Assembly: GCA_964351855.1 (NCBI GenBank)
Contig: CAYGQD010000002.1
Coordinates: 25,833-89,832 of the forward strand
Direction of reading: 5' to 3'
Length of the DNA: 64,000 nt
From: JBCDHN01 sp964351855
GTDB lineage: Bacteria > Verrucomicrobiota > Verrucomicrobiia > Verrucomicrobiales > DEV007
Shown here piece after piece: positions 52,212 through 61,190 of the stretch (positions are counted from its first letter, which is position 1; each line of letters begins with the position of its first letter). The translations under genes and the position numbers were made by a program. Under the pieces are notes generated by a model. It did no database searches. It worked only from the letters and a program-made list of their open reading frames with translations, and was not told the DNA's origin.

Positions 52212-55200
52212 ATGCGTTTCGCCTTCATTCTGACCATCGTTCTCTTTTGGTATGGTTTCTTGAAGGCTGAGGAACGGGCCAGCGTGAAGGCCGGTTATCT
52301 TCAGCAACGGATCGTGTTTACGAACATGACTGAGCGTCAGGGGCTGGCGGCGGGCCGGGTTCGGAGTATTCTGGAAGATTCCCAGGGCTACATCTGGTTC
52401 GCCAGCGAGTCGGGTTTGGCACGCTATGACGGGTTTGAGCTTCAGCAGTATCTGGGGGGCGCTGGTTTGAAATGGTCGAACGATCTCCAGGTCTTGGCCG
52501 AGGATGTCTCCGGTTGGTTCTGGATCGGAACCCGCAATAATGGACTGGTTCGCTATCACCCCGAATCCAATCGGATGGCTCAGTTTCGCAGTCAGGCTAG
52601 CAATCCGGCGACGCTCAGCCACGATTCCGTGACTGCGGTGCTGAAGGATGGGAATCAACACATTTGGGTAGGAACCGAGGGCGGATTGGCTCGGCTGGAT
52701 CGAAGCAGTGCAAACTTTGAGCGGATTAAACTCGGCCTCAGCCAAGGGCGTGAATTCATCACCAGCCTAGCTCTCACGGAGGGAAATTCTTCGTCCGGGC
52801 GCAGTGTCTGGGTCGCAACCAAAGGGAGCGGACTCTACCGACAAAGGGTTGAGAATACCTGGGAACTGATCTCTAATCCGAGCGTCGAATGCACAGCTCT
52901 CGCGGTTGGAAGAGATCAAGCGGGTAAGCCCGAGATCTGGATGGGTACCATTGGAGCCGGGATTTTTCGGATCGCGGAAGATGGCACCGTCATCGATCAG
53001 ATCCGGATTGAGGGGGAGAACGGTTCCGGGTTTGGTGGAGATGTCATTTCACTGCGAGTGGATAGTAAGGGCGATGTGTGGGCAGGAACGCAATCGGGGT
53101 TGGCCCGCTACCATCCCGAATCAAAACGGTGGAATACCTATCGCCATGAGCACCACGACAGTAGCAGCCTGGTTCGCGGGTCAGTGGAAACCATTTTCGA
53201 GGATCGACGCAATGTGCTGTGGGCTGGAACCAGTCTGGGCGAAATCAGCCAGCATAGTTTGAACCGGTTCTGGTTTCCTCACTATCTGTCCGAACCCGGA
53301 AATCTGAATTCCCTCACCAACAACTCCGTTTGGGGGATGAGCGAAACCGGAGCCGGGAACATCTGGATCGGAACCGAGTTCGGACTCAACCTGTTTGATC
53401 CTAAATCCGGTGAGTTTACCCGATTTCAGCACGACCCGAAGAACGAAGAAACGTTGCCCCATCCTTATGTGTACTGTGTGGTGGAAGATCAGCAGGGGCG
53501 TGTTTGGCTCGGCACGAGAGGTGGCGGGCTGTTGAGACGAGATCCCGAAGTGGCTGGATATCGCGTTTATCGGCGCAATCTCAAGGAACGGGGCTCCCTT
53601 CCGGGAGATTCCATTTCGACCTTGTTCGAAGATCACGAAGGAACCATCTGGGTCGGTGTTTTGGGCGGTGGATTGGTTCGCTTCTCGGAGGCAGAGGAAA
53701 CGTTTACCCGGGTCCGGGCGAGTGGAGGCTCGCAAGCGCCACGATTCGTCAATTTCCTCCATCAGGACGTGAATGGAACGATTTGGGCGGGAACCGTCGG
53801 CGGTGGAGGCCTCTGGCAGTATGATGCGGAGAAAGACCTCATGAGGAGTTATCGGGAAATTCCCGGGGCCGAAAAGCTTCCCTCGGAGAACGTCTATGCC
53901 ATCACCAGCGGGATTGATGGATCACTCTGGATTGGATCGTATGATGGCGGATTTAGTCGCTTTCGTCCAAACACGGGTGCCGTGACCAATTTCAACCGAA
54001 GGACGAACCAGGCGACGCCTTGGCATGTGTTCGGGCTGGCGCTCGACGATGCGGGGAACGTTTGGATTTCGAGCGGCTCCGGCTTGTCCGTGTATGATCC
54101 GGAACGTGATGATCTGCGGCACTTCACCCCACGCGATGGTTTACAAGGCCTCAGTTTTCATCCCAAAGCAGTCCTCAAGGCGAAGGATGGCTCGCTCTAT
54201 TTTGGTGGCTCGAACGGGTTCAACCGGATCCTGCCGGATTTATTGCCGAAAGCTCAGAAGCCGCCTTTGCCCTTGTTAACGGGATTGGAGTTGCACGGAG
54301 ACTCGGTCCGAGTCGGTAAGGATGGCCCGCTGAAAAAGCCGCTGGCTGCGTTCTTTGGCGAACCACTTCGGCTTTCTTACGATCGTGAGAGGCCGTTGGC
54401 GATTCGATTCGGAACCTTGGATTATTCGATGTCGAGCACCAGCCAATTTGAGTTTCGCTTAGAGGGATATGATACGGAATGGCAACAGGCGGGTGAAACT
54501 CGCAAGGCTCGCTACTCGCGGTTGGAGCCCGGTCGCTACAGCTTTCATCTTCGGGTTTCTCCAGACGGTCAGAATTGGCAAGCGATGCACCAACCCCTGG
54601 ATCTGGTGATCGATCCGCCTTGGTTTCGGACGTTCTGGGCGATCACGCTCTTCATTGTCGTGGGAGGAGGAAGCGTTTTTGGAGCGATTTTTGTCCTCTA
54701 TCGGATTCGGACGACCCAGGATCTGGCGGACCGTGAACGCTTGGCGAACGAGCGAAATCGAGCGGAAGCGGAGTTGGCCCGCCAGATTCAACACTCCATG
54801 CTTCTGGAGCGGACCAGCGCGGCTTTTCGAAGGAGTCTGGACGGAACGCAGGTTTTCGATCGTGCCCTTCACGCTCTGAGCGAGCACTTCGGTGCCAGCC
54901 GCTGTTTCATTGCCACCTACGCCTGGGACGATCCTGATAGCCTGGAGATTCTGGCAGAGTTTGTCGCTCCGCCCTTTCAGAGCCTCCGTCACTTACGAAT
55001 TCCCACCACTCATCAACTGGCCCATCAGATTTTGGGGTCGGAACATGCCGTTGCGATTGAGTCCATGGATCCGGCCAAGAACCTCGACGATCCGAATCGT
55101 CAGTTGCTGGGCCAGGATGCGCGCTCGACCTTGGCAACCCGAACGGCTCACTTGGAACAGGCGAACGGGATGATCGTGCTTCATCAGTGTGATCGCGTCC

Positions 55201-56555
55201 GCTTTTGGGAAGAAGAAGAAAGTAGTCTGCTGCAATCCATCGCTGGCCAGCTGGGAATCGCGATTGCCCAGTTTCAGCTCAGCCAAAAAGAAGCCCGCCA
55301 AGCCCAAGAATTGAAGGAAGCGCGCTTGGCCGCTGATGACGCCAACCAGGCAAAGAGTGATTTCCTGGCGAAAATGACTCACGAGCTGCGAACTCCGCTC
55401 AATGCGATCATCGGCTTCTCTGAGGTCATGACTCGGGATGATTCGTTGAATCTCCGTCAACGTGAGAATTTGGAGATCATCAACAACAGCGGCGAACACC
55501 TGCTCGGAGTCATCAACGATGTGCTGGAGGTTTCCAAGATTGAAGCTGGAAAGGCCGAACTCTTGCCGGGCCGCATCGATCTGGAAATGCTCCTGAAATC
55601 CGTCTACGGTATGCTTTCTGTCAATACCCGGAACAAGGGAATCGCCCTGGAGTTGGCCGCGACCACGACCCTCCCGAAATGGATCGAAGGAGACAAGAGT
55701 AAGATCCGCCAAATCCTTATTAATCTCTTGAGCAACGCGGTGAAGTTCACGAGTGAAGGAAGCGTGACGCTTCGAGTGGGAGCCCACTATCCGCCAGCCG
55801 AACAACACGATCCGACGCGCTATCCCTTTATCCTCGTGATTGAGGTGATCGATACCGGTGAAGGTATTTCCGCAGAAGAACTTCCCAAACTCTTCCAGAA
55901 ATTCGTCCAAACCAAGAGTGGCCAGAGTTCGAGTCAGGGAACGGGCCTTGGACTGGCGATCGTCAAAGGCTTCACGGAGTTGATGGGCGGTGAAGTGAAT
56001 GTCGCGAGCGAGCAGGGCGTGGGCACTTCCTTCAATTTACAGTTGCCCATGTACCAACTGGTTGATGAAGAAAGCCAGCAAGACGCGTCTTCGGAAAGCG
56101 ATGAAATCGTCGGGCTGACTCCGGGGCATCCGGAAGTTCGCGTCCTGATTGCGGAAGATCAGCCGTTGAACCGGCTGCTGATGAAGAAGTTTCTCCTCAC
56201 GGCTGGCTTCACCCTCGCTGAGGCTGAAAATGGCGAGATTGCGGTCGAGAAATGGCGCAGCTGGCAGCCTCATGTCATTTTCATGGACGAAGAAATGCCG
56301 AAGATGCGGGGCACGGAAGCGACCCGGGCCATTGCTGCGGAAGCGGGCGACCAGATGCCGGTGATCGTGTCTCTCACCGCTTTTGCGCTCGAAGATCAGC
56401 GCATCGCGGCGTTGGAAGCTGGTTGCGTCGACTTCATTGCCAAACCCTTCAAGCGGCATGAACTCTTCGAAGTCATCGCCAAGCACCTTCCGGTTCAATA
56501 CGTTTACGAGAAACTGCAAGCGAAAGAGCAGGACCAGCAATCGATCGCCGCGTAG
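52212..56555 (+). CDS. Giant hybrid two-component sensor kinase (propeller-Y_Y_Y-GAF-kinase-receiver)
   Basis: The 1447-residue protein has a signal peptide (1-20), many two-component propeller repeats (about 35-720, e.g. IWVGTEGGLARLD) and a Y_Y_Y domain (about 730-795). A membrane helix (805-828) leads to a GAF-like domain (about 870-1030) and HisKA with His1057 in KMTHELRTP. The ATPase has NLLSNAVKF, DTGEGIS and GTGLGLAIVKG, and a receiver domain carries Asp1359. This is the HTCS layout but without an AraC output domain, so signalling must pass to a separate protein. The extracellular propeller fits sensing of glycan fragments released by the neighbouring sulfatase. Confidence 0.92.
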   Translation: MRFAFILTIVLFWYGFLKAEERASVKAGYLQQRIVFTNMTERQGLAAGRVRSILEDSQGYIWFASESGLARYDGFELQQYLGGAGLKWSNDLQVLAEDVSGWFWIGTRNNGLVRYHPESNRMAQFRSQASNPATLSHDSVTAVLKDGNQHIWVGTEGGLARLDRSSANFERIKLGLSQGREFITSLALTEGNSSSGRSVWVATKGSGLYRQRVENTWELISNPSVECTALAVGRDQAGKPEIWMGTIGAGIFRIAEDGTVIDQIRIEGENGSGFGGDVISLRVDSKGDVWAGTQSGLARYHPESKRWNTYRHEHHDSSSLVRGSVETIFEDRRNVLWAGTSLGEISQHSLNRFWFPHYLSEPGNLNSLTNNSVWGMSETGAGNIWIGTEFGLNLFDPKSGEFTRFQHDPKNEETLPHPYVYCVVEDQQGRVWLGTRGGGLLRRDPEVAGYRVYRRNLKERGSLPGDSISTLFEDHEGTIWVGVLGGGLVRFSEAEETFTRVRASGGSQAPRFVNFLHQDVNGTIWAGTVGGGGLWQYDAEKDLMRSYREIPGAEKLPSENVYAITSGIDGSLWIGSYDGGFSRFRPNTGAVTNFNRRTNQATPWHVFGLALDDAGNVWISSGSGLSVYDPERDDLRHFTPRDGLQGLSFHPKAVLKAKDGSLYFGGSNGFNRILPDLLPKAQKPPLPLLTGLELHGDSVRVGKDGPLKKPLAAFFGEPLRLSYDRERPLAIRFGTLDYSMSSTSQFEFRLEGYDTEWQQAGETRKARYSRLEPGRYSFHLRVSPDGQNWQAMHQPLDLVIDPPWFRTFWAITLFIVVGGGSVFGAIFVLYRIRTTQDLADRERLANERNRAEAELARQIQHSMLLERTSAAFRRSLDGTQVFDRALHALSEHFGASRCFIATYAWDDPDSLEILAEFVAPPFQSLRHLRIPTTHQLAHQILGSEHAVAIESMDPAKNLDDPNRQLLGQDARSTLATRTAHLEQANGMIVLHQCDRVRFWEEEESSLLQSIAGQLGIAIAQFQLSQKEARQAQELKEARLAADDANQAKSDFLAKMTHELRTPLNAIIGFSEVMTRDDSLNLRQRENLEIINNSGEHLLGVINDVLEVSKIEAGKAELLPGRIDLEMLLKSVYGMLSVNTRNKGIALELAATTTLPKWIEGDKSKIRQILINLLSNAVKFTSEGSVTLRVGAHYPPAEQHDPTRYPFILVIEVIDTGEGISAEELPKLFQKFVQTKSGQSSSQGTGLGLAIVKGFTELMGGEVNVASEQGVGTSFNLQLPMYQLVDEESQQDASSESDEIVGLTPGHPEVRVLIAEDQPLNRLLMKKFLLTAGFTLAEAENGEIAVEKWRSWQPHVIFMDEEMPKMRGTEATRAIAAEAGDQMPVIVSLTAFALEDQRIAALEAGCVDFIAKPFKRHELFEVIAKHLPVQYVYEKLQAKEQDQQSIAA

Positions 56556-56571
56556 AATCAACCGGAAGTCT

Positions 56572-57471
56572 TTACCGCAGCAACCCAATCCGTTCGACAC
56601 TCAGAACCCGGAATTGGATCGTTTGCTTGACCGGGAGTTCGAGTGTCTCCGCCGGATTTTGAGGGTTCGGCGTTTTCATCGTCATCGCAATCTCGGTATC
56701 TCCACCTTGAGGAAAGCGGAGATCCTTGTCGATCGTGATGGTGCCGGTCAACCTTCCATCTTCGACCGAAAGCGAAAGGCGTTGATCTGTTTCATCGCCA
56801 CCGCCCGTCAGTTTCATCGCCAGATCGGCTTCGTATTTCAAGTTGGCGTGCGATTCCTTCCCAGGTTCATCGCCCACATAATCGAAACGGTAATCCACCT
56901 TCAGATTCGTGCCGGGCCCGAATTTGCCATCGACTTGGTTGGTCCAGGACTCTCCCTTCCGAACTCCTGTTTTCGGGATTCCCAAATTCAGCTGCGGAAC
57001 CACCATTTGCGTCAGTTGTTTCGGGCCGAATTGCTGAGCGAGAGGATTGTTCGCACCCAAGTCCTTTAATCCTTCCACTTCCACAACCTCATCGGCTTCG
57101 TTCAGGAAAATGCGGAATTCCTGCGCGACGATGTTCTGGAACGTTTGGCCGAGCAGGGTTTTTTCGCTGCCTTTCACTTCCGAATCGTAATTCATCGCCA
57201 GGGCTCCCAGTTTCATGTCGGCCTTGAGCCGGGAAATGGTGGTATTAAGAACGCGTTGACCGGGGCGACCTTTTGCGCGTTCGCAAAGCACTTCGATGTC
57301 CAGGCTGAGAGAGATGGTCTGGATGTCATTCCCCGCAGTAATCTTCGTCTGCTGCTCATTCCGGAGCACATACTTTTTGCCGGTTTGGTAGGTCGGTGGC
57401 AGGAGGAGGTCTTCGGCAAAGCTTGGGAGGGAAAAGAGAACCAAGCAAAAAGCGGAAATGGCGAATTTCAT
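56572..57471 (-). CDS. Exported protein of unknown function (DUF6263-like)
   Basis: From ATG 57469-57471 the protein has 299 residues with a clean signal peptide (MKFAISAFCLVLFSLPSFAE). The mature part is predicted all-beta with repeated strand pairs and no catalytic motif. The pattern of a YVLRNEQQTKI strand near the start and an ELPVKQTIQFRVL strand at the end resembles DUF6263-type periplasmic proteins. An ATG 12 bases upstream (57483) is also possible. It converges on the hybrid kinase gene (16-base gap) and is divergent from the P-II gene. Confidence 0.7.
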   Translation of the reverse strand: MKFAISAFCLVLFSLPSFAEDLLLPPTYQTGKKYVLRNEQQTKITAGNDIQTISLSLDIEVLCERAKGRPGQRVLNTTISRLKADMKLGALAMNYDSEVKGSEKTLLGQTFQNIVAQEFRIFLNEADEVVEVEGLKDLGANNPLAQQFGPKQLTQMVVPQLNLGIPKTGVRKGESWTNQVDGKFGPGTNLKVDYRFDYVGDEPGKESHANLKYEADLAMKLTGGGDETDQRLSLSVEDGRLTGTITIDKDLRFPQGGDTEIAMTMKTPNPQNPAETLELPVKQTIQFRVLSVERIGLLR

Positions 57472-57649
57472 AGTCTCGAGCATACTCTTGGGACGTGATT
57501 GGGAAACGTTTACGATGAGAATTTCGAAGGGGATTTCGAGGCAAAGTGGTAAGAAAGTTATCACCCGGAGGTCTCTAGGTGACCATCCATCCTCTCACAA
57601 AACACAAGTTCTCACTATTTTCCCCTTTGCGTGGAGGCTTTTCTGAATT

Positions 57650-57665
57650 TGGCACGAAAGTCGCT
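57650..57665 (+). promoter_or_regulatory. Sigma-54-type promoter of the P-II gene
   Basis: TGGCAC-N5-TCGCT has a perfect -24 box and one change at -12. The start is expected near 57676, leaving a 42-base leader. An inverted repeat TCACC-N12-GGTGA (57561-57582), centred about 104 bases upstream of the start, could be an activator site. Confidence 0.75.
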
Positions 57666-57717
57666 TTATGAAGCGGCGTAACTAAAATTTAACTCCAAAA
57701 ATAAAACCAACATCGCC

Positions 57718-58071
57718 ATGAAGAAAGTTGAAGCCATCATCAAACCGTTCAAACTCGAAGACGTCAAAGACGCCCTGTCAGAGGTCGGTGTCCAAGGAAT
57801 GACCGTCAGTGAAGTCAAAGGGTTCGGACGCCAGAAGGGTCACACGGAAATTTACCGCGGTAGTGAATACACCGTCGATTTCTTGCCCAAAGTGAAGCTA
57901 GAGATCGTGGTGGAAGACGAAAATGCCTCCAAGGTCGTCGATGCAATCGTCAAGACCGCCAACACCGGCAAGATCGGTGATGGTAAGGTGTTTGTCAGCA
58001 CGGTCGATGAAGCCGTCCGCATCCGCACCGGAGAAAAAGGTGGCGAGGCGATTACCGCTTCCCAAGCTTAA
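57718..58071 (+). CDS. glnB: P-II nitrogen regulatory protein
   Basis: The 117-residue protein has the full P-II sequence: KKVEAIIKPFKLEDVKDAL, a T-loop with the uridylylation Tyr51 in RGSEYTVDFLPK, and the ATP/2-oxoglutarate-binding B and C loops (TGKIGDGKVFV, RIRTGE). It senses nitrogen and energy state and controls glutamine synthetase, ammonium transport or NtrB. It is an orphan here: no amtB or glnA follows, and a terminator closes the gene. The sigma-54-like promoter fits nitrogen control. The length is slightly more than the usual 112. Confidence 0.95.
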   Translation: MKKVEAIIKPFKLEDVKDALSEVGVQGMTVSEVKGFGRQKGHTEIYRGSEYTVDFLPKVKLEIVVEDENASKVVDAIVKTANTGKIGDGKVFVSTVDEAVRIRTGEKGGEAITASQA

Positions 58072-58112
58072 TCCGATTCGGAGGAGTGCTCGCGCTCCTT
58101 ACCGCAATATTC

Positions 58113-58145
58113 AAAACGCGTTCTGGGAAACCAGAACGCGTTTTT
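58113..58145 (+). terminator. Rho-independent terminator of glnB
   Basis: AAAACGCGTTCTGG (58113-58126) pairs completely with 58131-58144 around a GAAA tetraloop and ends in TTTTT (58141-58145). Confidence 0.92.
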
Positions 58146-58185
58146 CGTTTGAAAGGGTTGGTCGGCAAAGAACCGCTTCAGCAAA

Positions 58186-58671
58186 CTACGACTTTTTCTT
58201 CTCGTCCTTGTGATCGTGATCATGGTCGTGATCACAAGAGCAGGCATACTCCAAGAAGTCGCACGTTGGGCAATCGGCCAAATTGAGCTGAAATTTTTCG
58301 AGAACAGACTTTCCGGAACCGGATTTGATCTGCAAAACCACCGGAAAGCTTTTCAAATCCGGCAGCGTCTCATTCGAGACCAGAGCATCGCCAACTTTGG
58401 CAAAGGTCATCCGAGTCGGGTTGGTTCGGTTCCCGCCGGTCAGCTTCACGGACTGGTCGGCGATGGGAATGGCCTTGTCACCGTCACCGATCGCGGAGAT
58501 TTTCACCTTTCCGCCTTCCAAAACCAAGAACTCGAGATGGGGTTCAACGGCGTGCAACATGCGACCACCATTGGGCCCGGTAATATGTTCGTGATCTCCA
58601 TCGTGGGCGAAGGCAGAGAAGCCGGGGAGGAGGGAGAGAGCGATGATTGGAACGAGAACTCGGTTTTTCAT
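58186..58671 (-). CDS. Periplasmic His/Cys-rich metal-binding protein
   Basis: The 161-residue protein has a signal peptide (about 1-22). The mature N-terminus starts HDGDHEH and the C-terminus has CPTCDFLEYACSC followed by DHDHDHDHKD and a Lys tail. Both ends are obvious metal sites (Cu, Zn, Ni or Co). The middle is beta-rich with a GGNRTNPTRMTF stretch. It looks like a periplasmic metal chaperone or buffer. It is divergent from the DUF1592 cytochrome gene, whose haem maturation it could serve only by speculation. I do not recognise a characterised family. Confidence 0.75.
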   Translation of the reverse strand: MKNRVLVPIIALSLLPGFSAFAHDGDHEHITGPNGGRMLHAVEPHLEFLVLEGGKVKISAIGDGDKAIPIADQSVKLTGGNRTNPTRMTFAKVGDALVSNETLPDLKSFPVVLQIKSGSGKSVLEKFQLNLADCPTCDFLEYACSCDHDHDHDHKDEKKKS

Positions 58672-58796
58672 AAGGTTTAGGAACCTGAACCCTGCCGATT
58701 TGTTCGAACAATCGCAAGCGAATTAGCTGGAGGCCACGGAAGAGGAAAAAGGGCGATTGAACAGGGAAGGCAGCGGGGACATCTAACGGGGCAATC

Positions 58797-61127
58797 ATGG
58801 GATTTCGCCACGTCATCGCTTCGGCATTGGTTCTCGTACTCTTTCTTGCGGGAGCCGTGCAGCGCTTTGATGTGGCCAGGAACCTCGGCAACGCCGCGCC
58901 GATCAGCTTCCAAAACGACATTGAGCCGATTCTCATGGATCACTGTTACGAGTGTCACGGCGATGGTGCCGGAAAAGGAGGGATTGAGATGGACGCCTTT
59001 GCCTCAGAGGAAGAGATGCTGGCCGCGCTCGGTTTTTGGGAGGGGATTCATCATAACGTCGAGGCCATGCTCATGCCACCGAGCGAGCGCGAGCCCATGA
59101 GTGATTCCGAGCGAACCATACTCGCCACCTGGATCGAAAGTCGCGTTTTCAAACTCGATCCGGAAAACCCCGATCCGGGACGGGTCACCATCCGTCGGCT
59201 GAATCGCGAAGAATACCGCAACTCGATTCGGGATTTGGTCGGAGATGTCGGCTTTGATCCCTCCGCAGATCTCCCTCCGGACGATACCGGATATGGATTC
59301 GACAACGTCGGGGACGTGCTATCAATGTCGCCGGGCCTCTTTGAGAAATACGCAATCACTGCTGATCGCGTTCTCTCTGCCGCGATCCAGACCCATCCTC
59401 CGGAGCCGGAGCGTTTTGTCGCCACCCCGGAAGACCATTTTCGGGGCGTCCGCCATGCTCCCAACGGAACCGGATCTCTCGCCTCGGTCGGAACGATTGG
59501 CGTGAAACTGAACGTACCGCGGGACGGTGATTACGAATTGCGAGTTTTGGTGGGGGCGGATCACGCTGGCGATGAGTTGCCTAAGATGCGGGTGCGCTTT
59601 GAAGGAAATCGCGAGCAAGATTTCGAAATCAAGGCGGAGCGTGACCAACCGGAAGTGAAGGTCTTGAAGGTGAAGGCGCGGCGCGGCGATCGTTGGCTGG
59701 AAATGGAATTCCTCAACGATCACTATGATCCCCAAAACAGCAATCCGCGTCGGCGGGATCGCAATTTGCACATTTTGCGGGCAGAGTTGGTCGGCCCGGT
59801 CAACCTCAAGCCTCCGCCTCCTGGTCCGATTCATCAGGCGATTTTTGCGAGCGGAGGAACAGGTTCTGAGATGGATCGGGCCAAGCGAATCATCACCCGA
59901 TTTGCCCGAAAGAGTTGGCGTCGCCCCGTTCAGGATGCGGAAGTGAATCGCCTCCTCCAATTCGTCGAACTCGCCAAATCGGAGGGCGATAACTTCGAAT
60001 CAGGTGTCAAACTAGCGCTTCAAGCGATTCTCGTCTCACCCAATTTCCTGTTTCGCGCCGAATCCCAAGCCCGTCCGGATGATCCCAAGCAGGTTCACAA
60101 GATCGACGAATTCGCGCTCGCTTCCCGCCTCTCCTACTTTCTCTGGAGCTCGACTCCGGATGATCGCTTGCTGAATCTGGCGGAAGCGGGGCAACTTCGC
60201 CAGAATCTCGCCGCCGAGTTGGATCGGATGCTGGCAGATCCCAAGACCACCGCGTTCGTGCAGAATTTTGGCGGGCAGTGGCTCCAGCTTCGCAACCTGG
60301 ATCTGGCCCAACCCGATCCCAAGATTTACCAAAGCTGGAACGCTTCCCTTCGCCAGGCGATGCGTGAGGAAAGCGAGCGCTTCTTCGGTGCCATCATTTC
60401 GGAAAATCGTCCGGTGACGGATCTTCTCAACGCCAATTTCACCTATCTCAATGAACCCCTGGCTCGGCATTATGGAATTCCCGGCGTCGAGGGAAATCAG
60501 TTCCGGCGTGTTTCCTTGCAAGGTCAGGAGCGTGAACGGCGCGGTGGCATTCTCAGCCACGCCAGCATTTTGACGATCACTTCCAACCCGACCCGAACTT
60601 CGCCCGTTAATCGCGGGAATTGGGTGCTGGAAAATCTTCTCGGGACGCCGCCACCCCCACCGCCAGAAGACGTTCCTGACCTGGAAGAGGTCAAGAAGCA
60701 TACCGATGAAAAGCTTACCATGAGACAACAACTGGAGATTCACCGGGAAGATCCCGTCTGTGCCAGCTGTCATTCGCGCATGGATCCGATTGGGTTTGCT
60801 CTGGAGAATTACGATGGAATCGGGCGTTGGCGCGATGCCGAGAACGGCCAGAAAATCGACCCGAGTGGGGAACTCTACACTGGCGAACGCTTTGCCGGAG
60901 CCAGCGAGCTGCGGATGATCCTCAGTGGCGAAAAGAAAGAGGCATTTTCCCAGAATCTCGCGGCAAAGATGCTCACCTATGCTCTGGGGCGCGGGATCTA
61001 CTACTACGACCGGCCGGCTCTGAACCAGATTTTCCAAACGGCGGCAAAGGAAGATCTTCGCTTCCATGCCTTCGTTCGTGCGATTGTCGATTCCGTTCCC
61101 TTTCAGTATCGGCGCGGCGAGTCGTAG
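58797..61127 (+). CDS. DUF1592-type cytochrome-domain protein (DUF1587-1595-1592-1588-1585)
   Basis: The 776-residue protein has an N-terminal membrane/signal helix and a Planctomycete-type cytochrome c motif C50YECH54. Then come DUF1587 (IRRLNREEYRNSIRDLVG), a carbohydrate-binding-like region, DUF1595, DUF1592 (LASRLSYFLWSSTPDDRLL), DUF1588 (RRGGILSHASILT) and DUF1585 with a second haem-like CASCH. Such proteins are multiplied in Planctomycetota and Verrucomicrobiota and are normally followed by a DUF1552 partner, which is missing here. A redox role in periplasmic carbohydrate oxidation is assumed, not shown. Confidence 0.92.
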   Translation: MGFRHVIASALVLVLFLAGAVQRFDVARNLGNAAPISFQNDIEPILMDHCYECHGDGAGKGGIEMDAFASEEEMLAALGFWEGIHHNVEAMLMPPSEREPMSDSERTILATWIESRVFKLDPENPDPGRVTIRRLNREEYRNSIRDLVGDVGFDPSADLPPDDTGYGFDNVGDVLSMSPGLFEKYAITADRVLSAAIQTHPPEPERFVATPEDHFRGVRHAPNGTGSLASVGTIGVKLNVPRDGDYELRVLVGADHAGDELPKMRVRFEGNREQDFEIKAERDQPEVKVLKVKARRGDRWLEMEFLNDHYDPQNSNPRRRDRNLHILRAELVGPVNLKPPPPGPIHQAIFASGGTGSEMDRAKRIITRFARKSWRRPVQDAEVNRLLQFVELAKSEGDNFESGVKLALQAILVSPNFLFRAESQARPDDPKQVHKIDEFALASRLSYFLWSSTPDDRLLNLAEAGQLRQNLAAELDRMLADPKTTAFVQNFGGQWLQLRNLDLAQPDPKIYQSWNASLRQAMREESERFFGAIISENRPVTDLLNANFTYLNEPLARHYGIPGVEGNQFRRVSLQGQERERRGGILSHASILTITSNPTRTSPVNRGNWVLENLLGTPPPPPPEDVPDLEEVKKHTDEKLTMRQQLEIHREDPVCASCHSRMDPIGFALENYDGIGRWRDAENGQKIDPSGELYTGERFAGASELRMILSGEKKEAFSQNLAAKMLTYALGRGIYYYDRPALNQIFQTAAKEDLRFHAFVRAIVDSVPFQYRRGES

Positions 61128-61190
61128 GCAACGCCCCGTCGCAAACTTCCCTTTCGCAACCGACCGCATCATGGGAAGCGTTCTCCCGGT

